Source of the DNA: Mixophyes australis
Taxonomy: Eukaryota; Chordata; Amphibia; Anura; Limnodynastidae
NCBI GenBank assembly: GCA_036250195.1
Contig: JAVHZZ010000010.1
Span: 107,870,278-107,934,277 of the forward strand
Reading direction: 5' to 3'
DNA: 64,000 nucleotides
Position 1 is the first letter of the stretch, and each line of letters begins with the position of its first letter. The notes under the pieces are model-generated. The model had not been told where the DNA came from, did not search any database, and saw only the letters and a list, made by a program, of their open reading frames with translations. Shown one piece after another: positions 22,901 through 35,425 of this stretch. The position numbers and the translations under genes were made by a program.

Positions 22901-23618
22901 CCTCTCTCCTCTGAGTAGCCACAAATCGTGGGGATGGAGGCACACTTAAGTAAGGCTCCATGACCCTGTCTAATTGAACTCACCATGTTTTTATTATGAT
23001 CTCTGCCCCATGGTATATGGTTCTGTGTAATGGGACAAGGTGGTTGTGGCCTGTAGATATAATTTATAGTTTAGTTGTCACGCCGATTGTTCTGTGCTCT
23101 TAGATTAGATGAGTCGGGTTCTGTATGTAGTGATTTTGAAGTAAATAGTTTTATAGACACTGAACGGATACTGCATGTTAGTGATATTTTTAGATACACC
23201 AGTAGCACTTGGGACAAAGTTGATTTCCCAATTTAATTTGAACAAAGTACTTAATTTCATATTTGGCCCTGTATCATCTTAACATCCTTTCTTTACCCTC
23301 TCAAGCCCTGGGAAAGTTTATATTTTTAATTTATAATCTTTCATGCTGACCAGTGGATGACAATCCTGAATGAAGTGCATCTGATATTTATTAAAAGGAA
23401 ATACATCATAGTTATAATATAAGTTTTATATTCACTTAGTTTTTCTTTAATTGGGCAATAAAACGTACAGCCAAACCTATTATTCTGTCCTATTACAGCT
23501 GTTCAGCATTCAGTTTTATGTCCAGAGATGAGCTTCACCTTCTGTCTCTGAATGTCCATCATGAACTATTTTTTTTTTAAATGAACTAACTTGTGTGTTT
23601 GTGTGTGTATGTATGTAT

Positions 23619-23692
<74 letters not shown>

Positions 23693-24233
23693 CACATTAT
23701 TTCATAGTGGCTTGTAGCAGAATATTGTACTAATATTTTTGTTATGGAATCAGCTTGCTATAACATTTTGGAAACATCCCTATAAATATTATGCCAAAAG
23801 TTACTATTTAACAACTTTGACGAAAATATATAATATGTGTTCACTTATTGCACTGGTCTTCCGATCTGATTCCTGTGTACTCAATATACAGACTCCACCC
23901 ACTGGCTTCATGACATCATTTGGTCTGAAAGTTGTCTATACGTCAATGTACAACACAACTAGTGTAAGTCATACAAGTATAGTATGAGTAGAGAGCTAAT
24001 TTTCATGGAGTTGAGTGGTTAAGGGCTAGTCTTGATAACACACAATGTAACACAGATCTAACAGTAATGCTGTGAATTTGAACCTTATTTTTAATTGACT
24101 CTACTGTGATTACATAATATTGCATGTAATCCTAGTATAGATACACTGGAATTATCTCATTGTGCACAATACTGTGATCTATTAAGAAATACAGTGAATT
24201 CTGCACACATTTTTCATTGTGTTGTCTGACTGT
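22901..24233. other. Intronic sequence with a TG/TA microsatellite
   Basis: A TG/TGTA run passing into (TA)n occupies about 23596-23690. Nothing else is recognised. Confidence 0.5.
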
Positions 24234-24650
24234 TAAGCTGGGTACACACTATAGTAAATTGCTTCAGATGCAATTTCTGTAACGATTTTGCCAACGACTG
24301 AAAGTCCCGATGATCATGCAGATCCATGTGTACACACCTACATGATTTACGGTCATATCTGTGCTCTTCATCTCTCTCTCATAACCATCTGCTGAAAAGA
24401 TGTTGACTCTGTACACTGTACAGATATCTGCCCACACTGCTGGTGGTTAGTGGCTGCACACTGCCACATTTGTCGGACATCGTCGTTCGTGACTTTTAGG
24501 AAGTTTATAAAACCAAATCAACAGATGCGATGACCTTTGGTATAATAAAGCATGATGGTGGGAGCGTACACACTAATGCAACATCTGACCTAACAATCAT
24601 TTATCGTGTGATCTGCAAGATAATTGTATAGGTGTGTACCCAGCGTTACA
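24234..24650 (+). mobile_element. MITE with AAGCTGGGTACACAC ends, copy B
   Basis: It begins TTAAGCTGGGTACACAC and ends GTGTGTACCCAGCGTTA, near-perfect inverted ends. It lies in the same orientation as copy A and contains a single copy of the segment GTACACTGTACAGATATCTG. There is no coding capacity. The superfamily was not determined, because the flanking duplication is ambiguous (TTA or TTAA). Confidence 0.78.
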
Positions 24651-25100
24651 AATTCATACTTGTTAGTTTGCATCTTATTAGAAGAGTCTTAAATGTCTTC
24701 CCTTCTAACTGATTTACATTTGCTTGTGGATATATCATAAAATAAATATTTAGCATTTAGAAGTAATATGAGCAAACAAATGTTTCCTCTTATTTGGGGT
24801 TATGATCTTTCACAAGTGAAGTAATCTTTATCAAAGGGTCCTTTTACTGCATACATTCATCCGTAGACCGTTGCCTGGGCTGTCTTCTCTGTCCTGTAAG
24901 GGAGAATTCCCCTATTGCGGAGAAATAGCAGAAGTTTCGGTCAGTACAAAAAATGTTACAAGTGGGAACTTCAGTAAAAAAAAAAAAAAAAAAAATACAT
25001 ACTTGTATTAGTTATAAATATTATGTGTCAATCTGCACGTGCTGGAGTATTTATCTAGCTACCATTGTAGAGATTCTGTATAGTTACGTTGGATAGTACC

Positions 25101-25261
25101 CTGATCAGACACAACATTAAAACCACTGACAAGTTAAGTTATCTTGTTTAAATGGCCCTAGGGATATATTAAGCAGTAAGTGAACAGCCAGTTCTTGAAG
25201 TTGATGTGTTGAATGCAGGAAAAATGGGCAACTGTACGGATCTGAGTGACTTTGACAATAA
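25101..25261 (+). mobile_element. Truncated Tc1/mariner-like element, 5' fragment
   Basis: It starts CTGATCAGACACAACATTAA, continues AACCACTGAC and later has AGTGAACAGCCAGTTCTTGA. From memory this is the 5' end of a Tc1-like family common in fish and frogs. A decayed start codon region follows (ATGGGC at about 25225, read MGNCTDLSDFDN), matching the N-terminus of its transposase (MGKRKDLSDFDK-type). Everything after about 25261 is lost, so no functional product is possible. Confidence 0.68.
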
Positions 25262-25398
25262 TGTACCCTATACTGTAAATTATTATATATACTAAAAGTT
25301 AAACATATGCCTCAATGTGTACAGAACTTATGGGTGATTTTTAATATACTTTTAATTTACAGTAGGGCATATATTATACCAAGCTAGGACTATACCCT

Positions 25399-25458
25399 GC
25401 CAGCTGGCAAAGCATGCTGGGTCTTGTAGTTTCACAACACCTGGAGAGCTACAAGTCA
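25399..25458. mobile_element. Partial foldback MITE remnant
   Basis: GGCAAAGCATGCTGGGTCTT, then GTAGTTTCACAACACCTGG, matches the right half of the intact MITE at 26203-26346. Only about 60 bp are preserved. Confidence 0.6.
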
Positions 25459-25564
25459 TCCAGGCCTGCATTATACCACATCTATGTGTGCTACTTGGTG
25501 ACTAATATCCTTCTAATAGAGGCTTTCAGTGACAGATTAAATGTAGTTGTAAAAACACAAATCT

Positions 25565-25899
25565 ATCATCATCAGGTATTTATATAGCACCACTAATTCC
25601 GCAGCGCTGTACAGAGGACTCGCTCACATCAGTCCCTGCCCCATTGGAGCTTACAGTCTAAATTCCCTAATATACACACACACACACAGACAGAGAGACA
25701 GACTAGGGTCAATTTGATAGCAATCAATTAACCTACCAGTATGTTTTTGGAGTGTGAGAGGAAACCCGAGCACCCGGAGGAAACTCACACAAACACAGGG
25801 AGAACATACAAACTCCACACAGATAAGGTCATGGTCGGGAGTCGAACTCATGACCCCAGCGCTGTGAGGCAGAAGTGCTAACCACTGAGACACCACACT
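25565..25899 (-). mobile_element. tRNA-derived SINE (V-SINE-like), near full length
   Basis: Minus-strand copy with the complete order: head (GTGGTTAGCACTTCTGCCTC as complement), conserved middle, a CA/GA-rich microsatellite within the body, and a CATCATC-type tail as seen on the plus strand at 25568-25574. Confidence 0.8.
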
Positions 25900-26194
25900 A
25901 TTTTATTTTTCTTTAAGGAAATGTGTTCATTAGTGAATTTGTGAAAGGTATATTATCAGAATAGCAAAACCTTGTCTATTTTGAGGATTTACAGCACATC
26001 TGAGGGACGTACACCGGGACTGCTCCTACCTGACAGTCGCTTCTCTGTCCCTGAGCCGGTTGGTTGTCACTGTACCGTGCCCATAGAGAGGACGCCTGCT
26101 AGCTGTGAAATCTTTCACCCTTATTTCAAGAAGACATTTTCAAGATAAAATGTGCATGTAACAATATGACAACCAAATATAACCATTAACTATT

Positions 26195-26202
26195 GTATAG
26201 GA
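26195..26202 (+). repeat. 8-bp target-site duplication, left
   Basis: GTATAGGA, identical to 26347-26354. Confidence 0.9.
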
Positions 26203-26346
26203 CAGTGTTGGCTAACCTGGGACACTCCAGGTGTGAAACTACAAGTCCCAGCATACCTTTCCAGCAATAAGCTGCTATATATTGGCAAAGCATGCTGGGA
26301 CGTGCAGTTTCACAACACCTGGAGTGTCACAGATTAGCCAACACTG
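26203..26346. mobile_element. hAT-type foldback MITE, intact
   Basis: 144 bp, beginning CAGTGTTGGCTAACCTG and ending as its complement (TTAGCCAACACTG), flanked by a perfect 8-bp duplication. The two halves are inverted copies over almost their whole length, so the transcript would fold into a long hairpin. Each half carries ACTACAAGTCCCAGCAT or a close variant, similar to the ZNF143/THAP11 promoter motif. Confidence 0.9.
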
Positions 26347-26354
26347 GTATAGGA
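26347..26354 (+). repeat. 8-bp target-site duplication, right
   Basis: GTATAGGA, an exact match to the left copy. Confidence 0.9.
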
Positions 26355-28609
26355 CAACAATGGGAGAGAGAAATAGGTAATTTTTTTAATTTGGAGAAAG
26401 GGGAAGGGGGTGTGTGAAAGGGGAAGCATGGCTTATTAGGTTTCTGTGTTGTCAGAGAGGCTGCTAAACAGTAAATCCAACTCCTGAGCATTTCTGAAAA
26501 GTGCATCAAATGAAAATACTGTAACACTAACAATACAAACATTGGTCACCAACCATTGTCATCGAAAGAAGTGCATGTCTCTTATATGGAGTTATTTTCT
26601 CTATAAAGTAATTGCATTTTGTTTTTATCTATGTTTGAGTTTTGTTATTTCTTCCAAGTTTTGTTTCCCTAAAGCATTCCCCGTCCTTTACCTGTGTTAC
26701 ATAATCCTGCCCAAACCCAGGTGAGTCAGTCAGTGTCTGCGATATGTTCATTGACTTCTGCTCTTAGAAATTGGATCTCTTGTATAGAAGGATTTTCATA
26801 TGGAAATAAATCCCAGTAGGCAGCTGAAATTCGGAGTTTTCTATTCACTCAATATAGATCTGTTTATGATGTTCTTCTTAGGGAAATATTCTCGGATCCT
26901 ATTGGCTGATTAGGTGTTTGCAGCAGCTATCTAGCCAATCACATGTCATAAGTGTTTGGTGTATTTCAGTCAGGCTGTGTGAGATGGTTCAGAAAAATGT
27001 CCATTCCTGACAGCTGTAAATGTGAATGTGTGTGGGAGATTACCAGTTATACAACGGTTCTGGGTAGAGATCTATCTAAGGTCTATCCCTCACTTACACA
27101 CAGGGAAGCTGGATATTTTATAGGCTGAATCAACATTGATGAGGATGCAGGCCATCGATTTAGTGGCGTTCAGAAGCCTTGTGTCTGTGCAGTACCTCAG
27201 GCTCCTAGTGAATCGAAGTCCTAAGAAATGGATCAGCCCACAAATGTTATCAGTGACCAATTTGTCGTTCTTACAGAGTAATAACCTACACGGTAGATCT
27301 GTGTCTCTTCAGCGTTTTCATGTCCTCTTCGGATTAGCCGTGATGGGGCTGGTGATCATTTTGTCCATGAGCTGCTAGTACAATGTGTCCACGTTTGTAA
27401 ATCAGAGAAGGAAGTTGTGGTTACATGTGATCGTGCCGAGTGATGGATTTGGGGCCCCCCTGGGAGCACAAGCACTTGATTTGCATTATGAGAGGGCCCC
27501 CGTTTCCCATGTTCTGTGCTCCGCATCATGGAATGCAGCTGGTATTTCGGCAAGTGCACAGATGTTTGTGTGTATCACACGAGGACATGGGAACGGCAGC
27601 GTCTAAGAAGTGGAATTTACACCAGAGCGGGGCAGCTGTTTGTTATTTGAAAGCAATAGTTCATATTGTGTGTCCATCGTAATCACGTCTTGCACTGTGA
27701 TGTTCACTATTGTGAGTCACCTTTTATCTTCCGTTCAGTAAATCACAATCCTACCTTCAGTTTTAAGCATAAAGTAATGTCTATTCATATTGCAAAAATA
27801 AAATAGTGTTTTGTCTTATGGACATGGAATCTCTGTATGTCTTCTAGAGCCCTGTTCTTACCTGGTGATATCTCTCTTGCTGCATTCACTTTCTAGGTCT
27901 GTGGCGTACTCTATGAGCTATAGACAATGCTAATTAATAACAATACAGCCATGTATTGTTTGCAGCACGGTTAAAAAGTCAATGAGATTGAGGAATAGAA
28001 TTATAACAATTGTAGATCTACCCTGTACGTTTTAAGCACTTTTGTGCAAATTTGTTTGCTTATAAGATGGATAATTAATTGTAATTTCTTTGTGTATAAT
28101 TTTCATTGCACAAATTACAAAGTTATTCCATATTCAAATTGCAAGGATGAGTTAAATTGCTCTAAATTTAGCAATTGCATTGCATCTTAATTAGTCTTCC
28201 TGTATCGTTTGGGTAAATGTTTCTGCACAAAATAGTACAGGTTACTTGCTTGTGCTGACTGTGCACTTTGTAGGGAATGGCTGTATGGTTACAATGAGTA
28301 TAGTATGGCTGACTGTAATATATAGTATATACCTCTATCCAGAGAATTGGCATTTATGGTTACAGATTCCTTATCTTCAGTTAGACACAATGAACGTTGT
28401 TGTAAAATAAATGCCACGCTTTTTTGGCAAAGTATTTTTGTGTTACTACATTGGTAGTTTGTCATAATCACTTTATATCATATCACATCATAGAGATCAT
28501 ATGGACAATGGACTTGTAAAGTGAACTGACTTTGGGTCTTGAAGAAATGAGTCAACTAATAAGTACGTTTTAATATCAAGTCCCTAATAACATAACACAG
28601 TACATTAGG
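26355..28609. other. Intronic sequence without recognised features
   Basis: Scanned for exons with splice signals and for terminal inverted repeats; none is convincing. Short frames at 27136-27378 and 27385-27682 show no recognisable protein. Confidence 0.45.
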
Positions 28610-28940
28610 AAACACATTCCTTTATTAAAGAGCAAGTAAAGCAACTATTTAATATTAAAATATCTCTCTCTATCTCTATCTCCGAGCTGGATAATATACA
28701 TGAAATAAATGTAGTGTTTATACTTAACTAGACATGTCCGTCAGGAGGGAGGGACTTCTGTGACAGAGCAGACAGACTGACAGTGTGGCAGACTTACTTT
28801 GAAACAATGGATTGGGGGATTCATACACAGGGCCAGATCTATTGATATCACAGCAACCTAAAGACCACAGTCTCAGCATTTTCGACCTATACGAGATCCC
28901 TACAAGATGCTGTTTTAGAGATGTGAGAGGAGCTTTAGTT
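28610..28940 (+). repeat. Diverged dispersed repeat, copy 1
   Basis: Similar in order to 59670-60000: AAAGAGCAAGTAAAG, then GGGAGGGACTTCTGTGACAG, then a GCAGACTT motif and a TACGAGATCC/TACAAGCTCC segment. The open frame at 28812-29153 crosses it without protein-like character. The family is unknown. Confidence 0.5.
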
Positions 28941-30940
28941 TGCAAGGGTGTGGCATATGTACCTTGGGTGCAGGATGGGTCCACTGACTTGTGGGCTCCC
29001 TGCACTCAGATTGACACACCGTGGCGGATCCATGCCGAATTATTAGCAGAACATTTTGCTCTTAAAATCCCTCTCGCTGTTGGGAAACTAGAATCTACAT
29101 TCCTGCCAATCACTGGGATTTTGAGTGACAGGTGGTCTGGGTCATGTGACTAGAAGTGGAAGGGGCTTGGATTCCCTGCTTAACCTGCAGTAGCGAGAAA
29201 CTGTTCCAGATGGATATGGGGCCTTTGTGCACAGGAGCTAACACTTTTACTTTTTACCAGAGCTGCAGTGGGATATCCTCGTTACACTGAACAAAGTATT
29301 TCTAAGATTCAAGTTTGATATTTACAGTCTTCACGATGGCTGACTTTTCTGGTCCGCGTTTGCTACTACCAGTTTTAGATGCCTGCAGGATGTTTGAATG
29401 ATAATTTTGGGCTCCCTTTGTAACTATGCTGACAGATTAATTGCGTTAATGCCAGGGTGGACCCGATAAAATCTTTCTTCGAAACTTCAGTACGTGATCT
29501 GTGGCTAAATTACATTGTTATCCCTCTATACTGGATTGTATCTCTTTCCTCTAGTGACACATCCGTTGCTGCTAGGCCACGCCCCAAGCTCAGTAAGATT
29601 AACAGGAGACCTGGGGGACAGGGGAATAACTATATTAATACAATCCTTCATTGATAAAACAAAGGGAATTTTATTTTACAGCATCTGACGGCCTTGTCTA
29701 GCTGGCTGTTAGTTTAGTTTTTAACAAACTTTTGTAATGAATGTATTGTTCCTCTCCTATTGCTGTATAAATTGGTTCCTCTTTATGCTACCAGAATATC
29801 TGTGTGCTCCTAATATATTACCTTACTTATGAAGACAGAAAGCACTCTCTGATATTGTGGGTTATCTATTTGATCAGAATTTGTGAAACATAAGAGAGCC
29901 TGGTTCCATACATGTAAATAGCTGTAATTCTTGTGTCCCGGGAAGTGCAATAGGTTTTATATTAGCATAATGAGGGCTGTGCGTTTATATGTATGATGGT
30001 CTTAGCTCTGCTGAGTGGCATTTAGACCACAATAAAGAGCAGTCTGTTCAGCAGCTGCCCACTCCCTGCATTCTCCAGCAGAGTTGTGACCGTCAGACGC
30101 CGGCGTAATCCTTTTGTTCGGTAGAACATACTGATTTTATGCCGCACACTGCATTGCTCACTTACGTCTGTGTGTTGTGGTGTCCGCGCTGTGTCCAGCC
30201 TAATAGATCAGACAACACAAGGACACAATGGCTTCTAGCTGTCCTGGCCTTCGTGCATGGTCTATACAGGATTTCCTGGAGGAGAATGGAATCATTTCCG
30301 CTGCAATTCAGGAGAAATTAGACGTTTAGAACAATAGTAACGTTCTCTCCCCTCTGTCATGAAAGCACTTGTGTACTTCAGCCTAAATACTGATTGGGTG
30401 CAATTCACTTGTCCACGTCCTCCTCCCTCCAGGTTTGATCAAAGCTCTGTCTTTACATTGAGACTATCGTGTGGTTGGTTACTATGGGATACAGTACATT
30501 TGGTCTATTTATACCATGTGCACATAATGTTTCTGGAAGCCCCAACCACCAGCTATCTGGAACACAGTAACGTCTCGTATATCAGGACTCTGTAATGGGG
30601 TCCATTCTTCATAAAATTATATTTCTGCCTTAGGAAATTTAAGTTCACTTAATTTTGGTGACAAAATCCCATTCGGTGTTTCAGATCTATGTCGTTGGTG
30701 ATATTATGTGGGTGCATTGGGAAGGGTCCTCTGTACCAGGTCATCCCTTTATCCCCCCCCCCCCCCTGTGTGCAGAAGAAGGGGGGGGGGGGTGCTAACA
30801 GAGAAGATCCCTCCTATTACACAGGTATGGGATGCATTGTTAGAGGCATTTCCAAAATGATAAATAGGCATTTAAAATGAACTATTAATGTTTTATGCTG
30901 TTCTACTCAAGCTGTTGGATATAGAACTCAGAAGTATGAA
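28941..30940. other. Intronic sequence without recognised features
   Basis: A poly-C/poly-G pair lies close together at about 30752-30765 and 30780-30792 and could fold on itself. No gene is recognised. Confidence 0.45.
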
Positions 30941-30941
30941 G

Positions 30942-31015
30942 AGATGTGAGTGAGTTCTCTGTCCAGCGCTGTTGAATTAGTGGCGCTATATAAATAAATG
31001 GTGGTGGTAATAATT
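30942..31015 (+). mobile_element. SINE 3' fragment
   Basis: GATGTGAGTGAGTTCTCTGT, then CAGCGCTG and TGGCGCTATATAAATAAATG, then a GGTGGT tail. This is the last 75 bp of the V-SINE-like family. Confidence 0.75.
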
Positions 31016-34000
31016 AATAATATTGATACAATAAATCCCTTATAACTCTATTGCCTAGTCGTTGACTATTGTCCCGTTGGTTGAATCCACGTATTCACCT
31101 GCTGTGTTCCCCTCGTATGTTCTGTCTGAGCTGTATATACTGCATTGGCTGTTTTAAAATAGGGATCATTGATCCCTGCAATAATCCGAGCACATTGAGC
31201 ATTATTTGCCAAAATTGTTCCAAGGTGCAGATCTAACCCAATTCCACCGCAGCCAGTAATCTTTAATTTGTCCAGAGCAAGTTAGACAATGAAAGCAGTT
31301 TGCTAAGTATCTCTCATGGATACTGTTCTGAATGCTCAATGAACCAGGAATGTACTGAATGGGCCAAAAATAGGACAAACCACAAGTTCGTTAATGCGGT
31401 GATCCAGAAACCCATTATCCAGACAAGGAAAAAGTAAATTATCGCTGCTATTCAGTGATTTTTTTTTTTATTTTTTTGGATACAGTTGTGATTAAATTTG
31501 TTACATTTGTGTAAATTTGTGATACAGTTTGTTACTAATAAATAATTTGAATGAGGTGGGGGGAGGGGGGGGGGGGGGTTGGGGCAAAACTTGGGGCAGG
31601 GTATGAAGTAATCTTAAATGTGTTAGTACTGTATATTAAGGCTTCAAATTATAGAATTATCATCCATCATCTAGAATGTCCCACAGATTGCAGATAATAG
31701 ATCCCACACGTGTAAGTGTCCATGTGTACAGACAGTGTTCACTACGTGGGATCTGCAGTGAGTACAGTAAAGTTTACTCAGCAATCTCTTGTATAACCTT
31801 TAAAATAAGCTGTGTGACAGAGATGACCTGTAAGACCTCTGTAAAAATGGCCATCAGTAGAGACACCCTCTTTATGCCTCATTTTAAATGAGTATAATTA
31901 GTAAATATTTTCTTTGAAATCAATATGCAGAGCTTGTTGAAGTGCTCTTAGAAAGTACTATGTAATGATCACTAGTAAATAATTGTCCACAAAGATATGT
32001 TGTAACCTGGAACGTGTGAAGCGTTTATCCCTCGGGAGTTTCTCACTCTGTAGAATGAAGCTAGATCATAACTCCACCCAAGACGAAACATTTTGCTTAT
32101 TTTGGAGTTTAATGAGTTCATATTTAAAAGTGAAATTGCTCTTACTGATTTGCTGCTCACCAGAGCTCCAGGATCGATCACCACACTTGTCTCTCCTCTT
32201 ATTAGTGTATCACACAGGCTGAGCAGGTGAGTCTCCTATTCATGGGAATTAAAGAATTCATGGGGAAGGGTTATACAAGTGGTGCGAGGAGTCTGATGTA
32301 GAAACGTTACTCATCAGGGACATCAAGGAGAATGAGAATGCAGTCACTTCAGCTGCTGAAACATCACTGGCCCCACCCCTATGTATGAATTGTATGAATC
32401 CACCAATCCGCAACATGCATATCTGTCTCCCTGCTTCGGTAGAGAAGCCCCTCCCTCTTAACATGGCAGCCTGCTGCTAGGGATTAACACAGATGATGGA
32501 TAGATTTAGTTACATGTAAGCATGGCAGTCATTTCATGTGTAGCTGTGCAATACACAGCCTTTCATATGTAATAAAGTGAAATAGTGACTAGTGTGTCAA
32601 GAAGACTTTAGATTGTAAGCTCCAGTGGTTCAATGTGTATGACTATTTAGCCTTTGTACAGTGCTGTGTAATATATGATTACCCCTCTCCCGGGATATCT
32701 GAGATAGTCCAATAAAACCTGCAGTGAATGAGCGACCAATGGGCCATGAAAGTGTGTTCCTGCGCGGTGTTCAATGCGCTGAAACGACAAATTAGGTTGA
32801 ACGTTGTAATTAGTGGCGTTTGGTTTCTTTCACCACATGCAAGGTTGGGGAATCAAAACTTAATATACAATTAATGGGCTAATGACGACAAAGCCTTTTA
32901 ATATTTTCAGAAACAATGTTTTAAAATTGCTAAAAAAATAGTGGCTCGTTAAGGATCTGTTTAAGAACCGGCCGTTCATAAATATGAATATGGCTGTACA
33001 CAGCGGAAGCCGCTTTCTTGCCCCTGAGACTTCGCTCGATGTCTCCATGATAAACACTCACAACTGGTTCATTCGCTCCCATTGACCAATACACTCCATA
33101 TCCTCTCTGTCACCGCTCTGTTCCCCAAAGACATAACCTCTGGCCACGCTCCCAAACCCACATCCTCCGCTCTTGCACTTGGGGGTCCCTGTGGGGCCCG
33201 TTCACACCCAGATTTTTTTTTTTCCACATTACATTTTTCCATCCTCTAATTCCATTTCCTCCAGCACCCATCAGACAGGATGCCTGGTGCCCCCTCACCA
33301 TGGGTTCATCCCATCTACAACAGGGTTAATCTGCTATGTGTTCACTCGTGATTACATTCTCTGATTACAATTAGATATTACATTTTTGAACCATCTCTTA
33401 TGTCTGTTTTTTTTCAAAACATCTATATTTATGATTTGCAGTGTGAATAATCTGTGGGTTCAAGTTCACACACACAATTTATTACACAATACTGTAGTAA
33501 AAAGTTATCCTGTGCACTTGCACGATCGTAGTTCCCTTCAGCACTTATGGTGAACAGAATTCTGCAACATTATTTCAACCAAGTATCAGTATCAGTCTAA
33601 CAGTAGATCTGTCTCTCTGCCAAGTTCTATAGTACATTGGTGGAAACTTGTGTGGCCAGCACTACAAACATCTTTAATAGACTATTTATTTTTTCTACCA
33701 GAAGACTGCAAAAATGTAATATTTTAAAACAAAAATTTAATAATTTGCAAATCTCCTTTTCTGTTGTATATCTAGAATTGGTGGAGTTTTCTTTGCTCAT
33801 ATATTTGTTTTGTTATTGCCTGTGTGATGATACAACTGCAGAAGAACCATTTAAGATCCACCTCCACTAACTCTGCAACCTCCAAACCACATTTTTGCTT
33901 TTGTTTAAGCATTTTTTCACTTTCTGGTGACTTTAATGTATTGGTTTGCACACGGCTCTCCGTCACTTTGCTATTTTTCAATTCCTACCTTCCTTCCATG

Positions 34001-34980
34001 CTTTTTAACCTTGCCTTTAGATCATCAGCTGGATGTGTGTACTTCTATTTCCCCGGTGTATGGCACAAAGCTGAGAACCCGGTAATACTGTGCTGTACCC
34101 CTGGGCGATAGGAATAAGCAACGCTGGCTGCTCATGAGCACAAAGGACGCCAGAGAGGGAAAACAATGTATTCTGTACAAGTTTCAGCAGGGCATGTACA
34201 CAGCAATAAGCAGAAGGCTTTCAGCTTTATTTTCTGGTATTATGCAATGTGTCTGATTCCTTAGTGTTCTCTTTAGTACCTTCTGTTAATATAGATGCTA
34301 TTTACTATCTGCTTCCCTCGTTATCGTCTCTGCTCCTTCGCTGCAGATCATGTGACCCTGCAGACAGATCTATATTACCCGGTATACACTCTTCAGTGAG
34401 TGACCTGCTGTATACTGACGCCCTATTTCCCAGACTCCCCGTTCCTTCCGATGGTCATGTGATCAGGGATTTCTGCACATCAGATGTCTGATCTGCAGAA
34501 TATATTGATGCTGCATAAATACTGGAGGATCATAAAAGCATTGTCTGCTTTTGAACAACCCCCCCTTAATATAATCTGCCCCCTTCATGTAGCAAGTAGA
34601 GGGGTGCCTGCTAAGCTCCTCTCCCCTCTTATCAAAGCCCGGGAGTCAGACCACCCCTCATAACTGCTGCAGCAACGCTGGTGCGGGCGGCTGAGTACAA
34701 CAATCCTTCCGGTCCCCTTCAGTAGATGTAATACAGGTCTATGGAGTCATAATGAAAGTAGCTGGATGAGTCCCTCATTGGTGTGATCTTGGCTTCAGCT
34801 GATAGGGCGGTGGGGCCAGGTTATAGTTAGCCCTGTAATAATGATCTCTAACAGCTGATAATAATCATGAGCATTTAAAGTGGCTATAATAACCATTAAC
34901 TCCACAAACATCCTGGTATTTTCCACATTGTATTCTTGGAATCACCAGAGGAGGAACAGAGATGACAATAGCAGCGATAG
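31016..34980. other. Intronic sequence, largely featureless
   Basis: A poly-G run at about 31558-31578. A possible repeat 3' end at about 32605-32660 (AGATTGTAAGCTCCAGTGG). Otherwise no gene or element is recognised. Confidence 0.45.
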
Positions 34981-34989
34981 TTTCATTGA

Positions 34990-35425
34990 GATAGTAGGTC
35001 TTTGTGGAATTCCCTCCCAAGCACAATAAAAAGTTCCTCTAGTCTTGAGGCGTTCTCGGAAATGCCACCTCTTCAGGCAAGCTTATAAAATTCCTCAACC
35101 ACCCCCTTAACCGCCTTAGGGTACTCCATTACCACCCCCTACACAGTTCACACAAGACGACAACCCCCTGACCAACATCGCTGTGTGACTAATCACACAG
35201 CCCACTAAGCACTTTTTACCTTTGCAATCTGGCTGGACCAATATGCAATATGTAGCACTTACCCTCGTGTATCAAACTCCCATTGTCCTATAGACTGTAA
35301 GCTTAGGAGCAGGGCCTCCTACCTCTGTTTGTTAGTTTTACCCAGTATTGTTTTGTTACTGTGTTTGTTCCCAATGGTAAAGCGCTACAGAATATACTGG
35401 GGCTAAATAAATAAATGTTGGTGAT
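34990..35425 (+). repeat. Dispersed retroelement-like 3' region
   Basis: CCACCTCTTCAGGCAAGCTT at about 35066, followed by AGACTGTAAGCTTAGGAGCA at 35294 and an end GGGGCTAAATAAATAAATG, resembles the 3' portion of retroelements common in frog and fish genomes. The family was not identified, and it may be two adjoining fragments. Confidence 0.4.

Noticed and set aside
28812..29153. 113-codon plus-strand frame
   Set aside because: It overlaps a dispersed repeat that recurs at 59.7 kb without an open frame.
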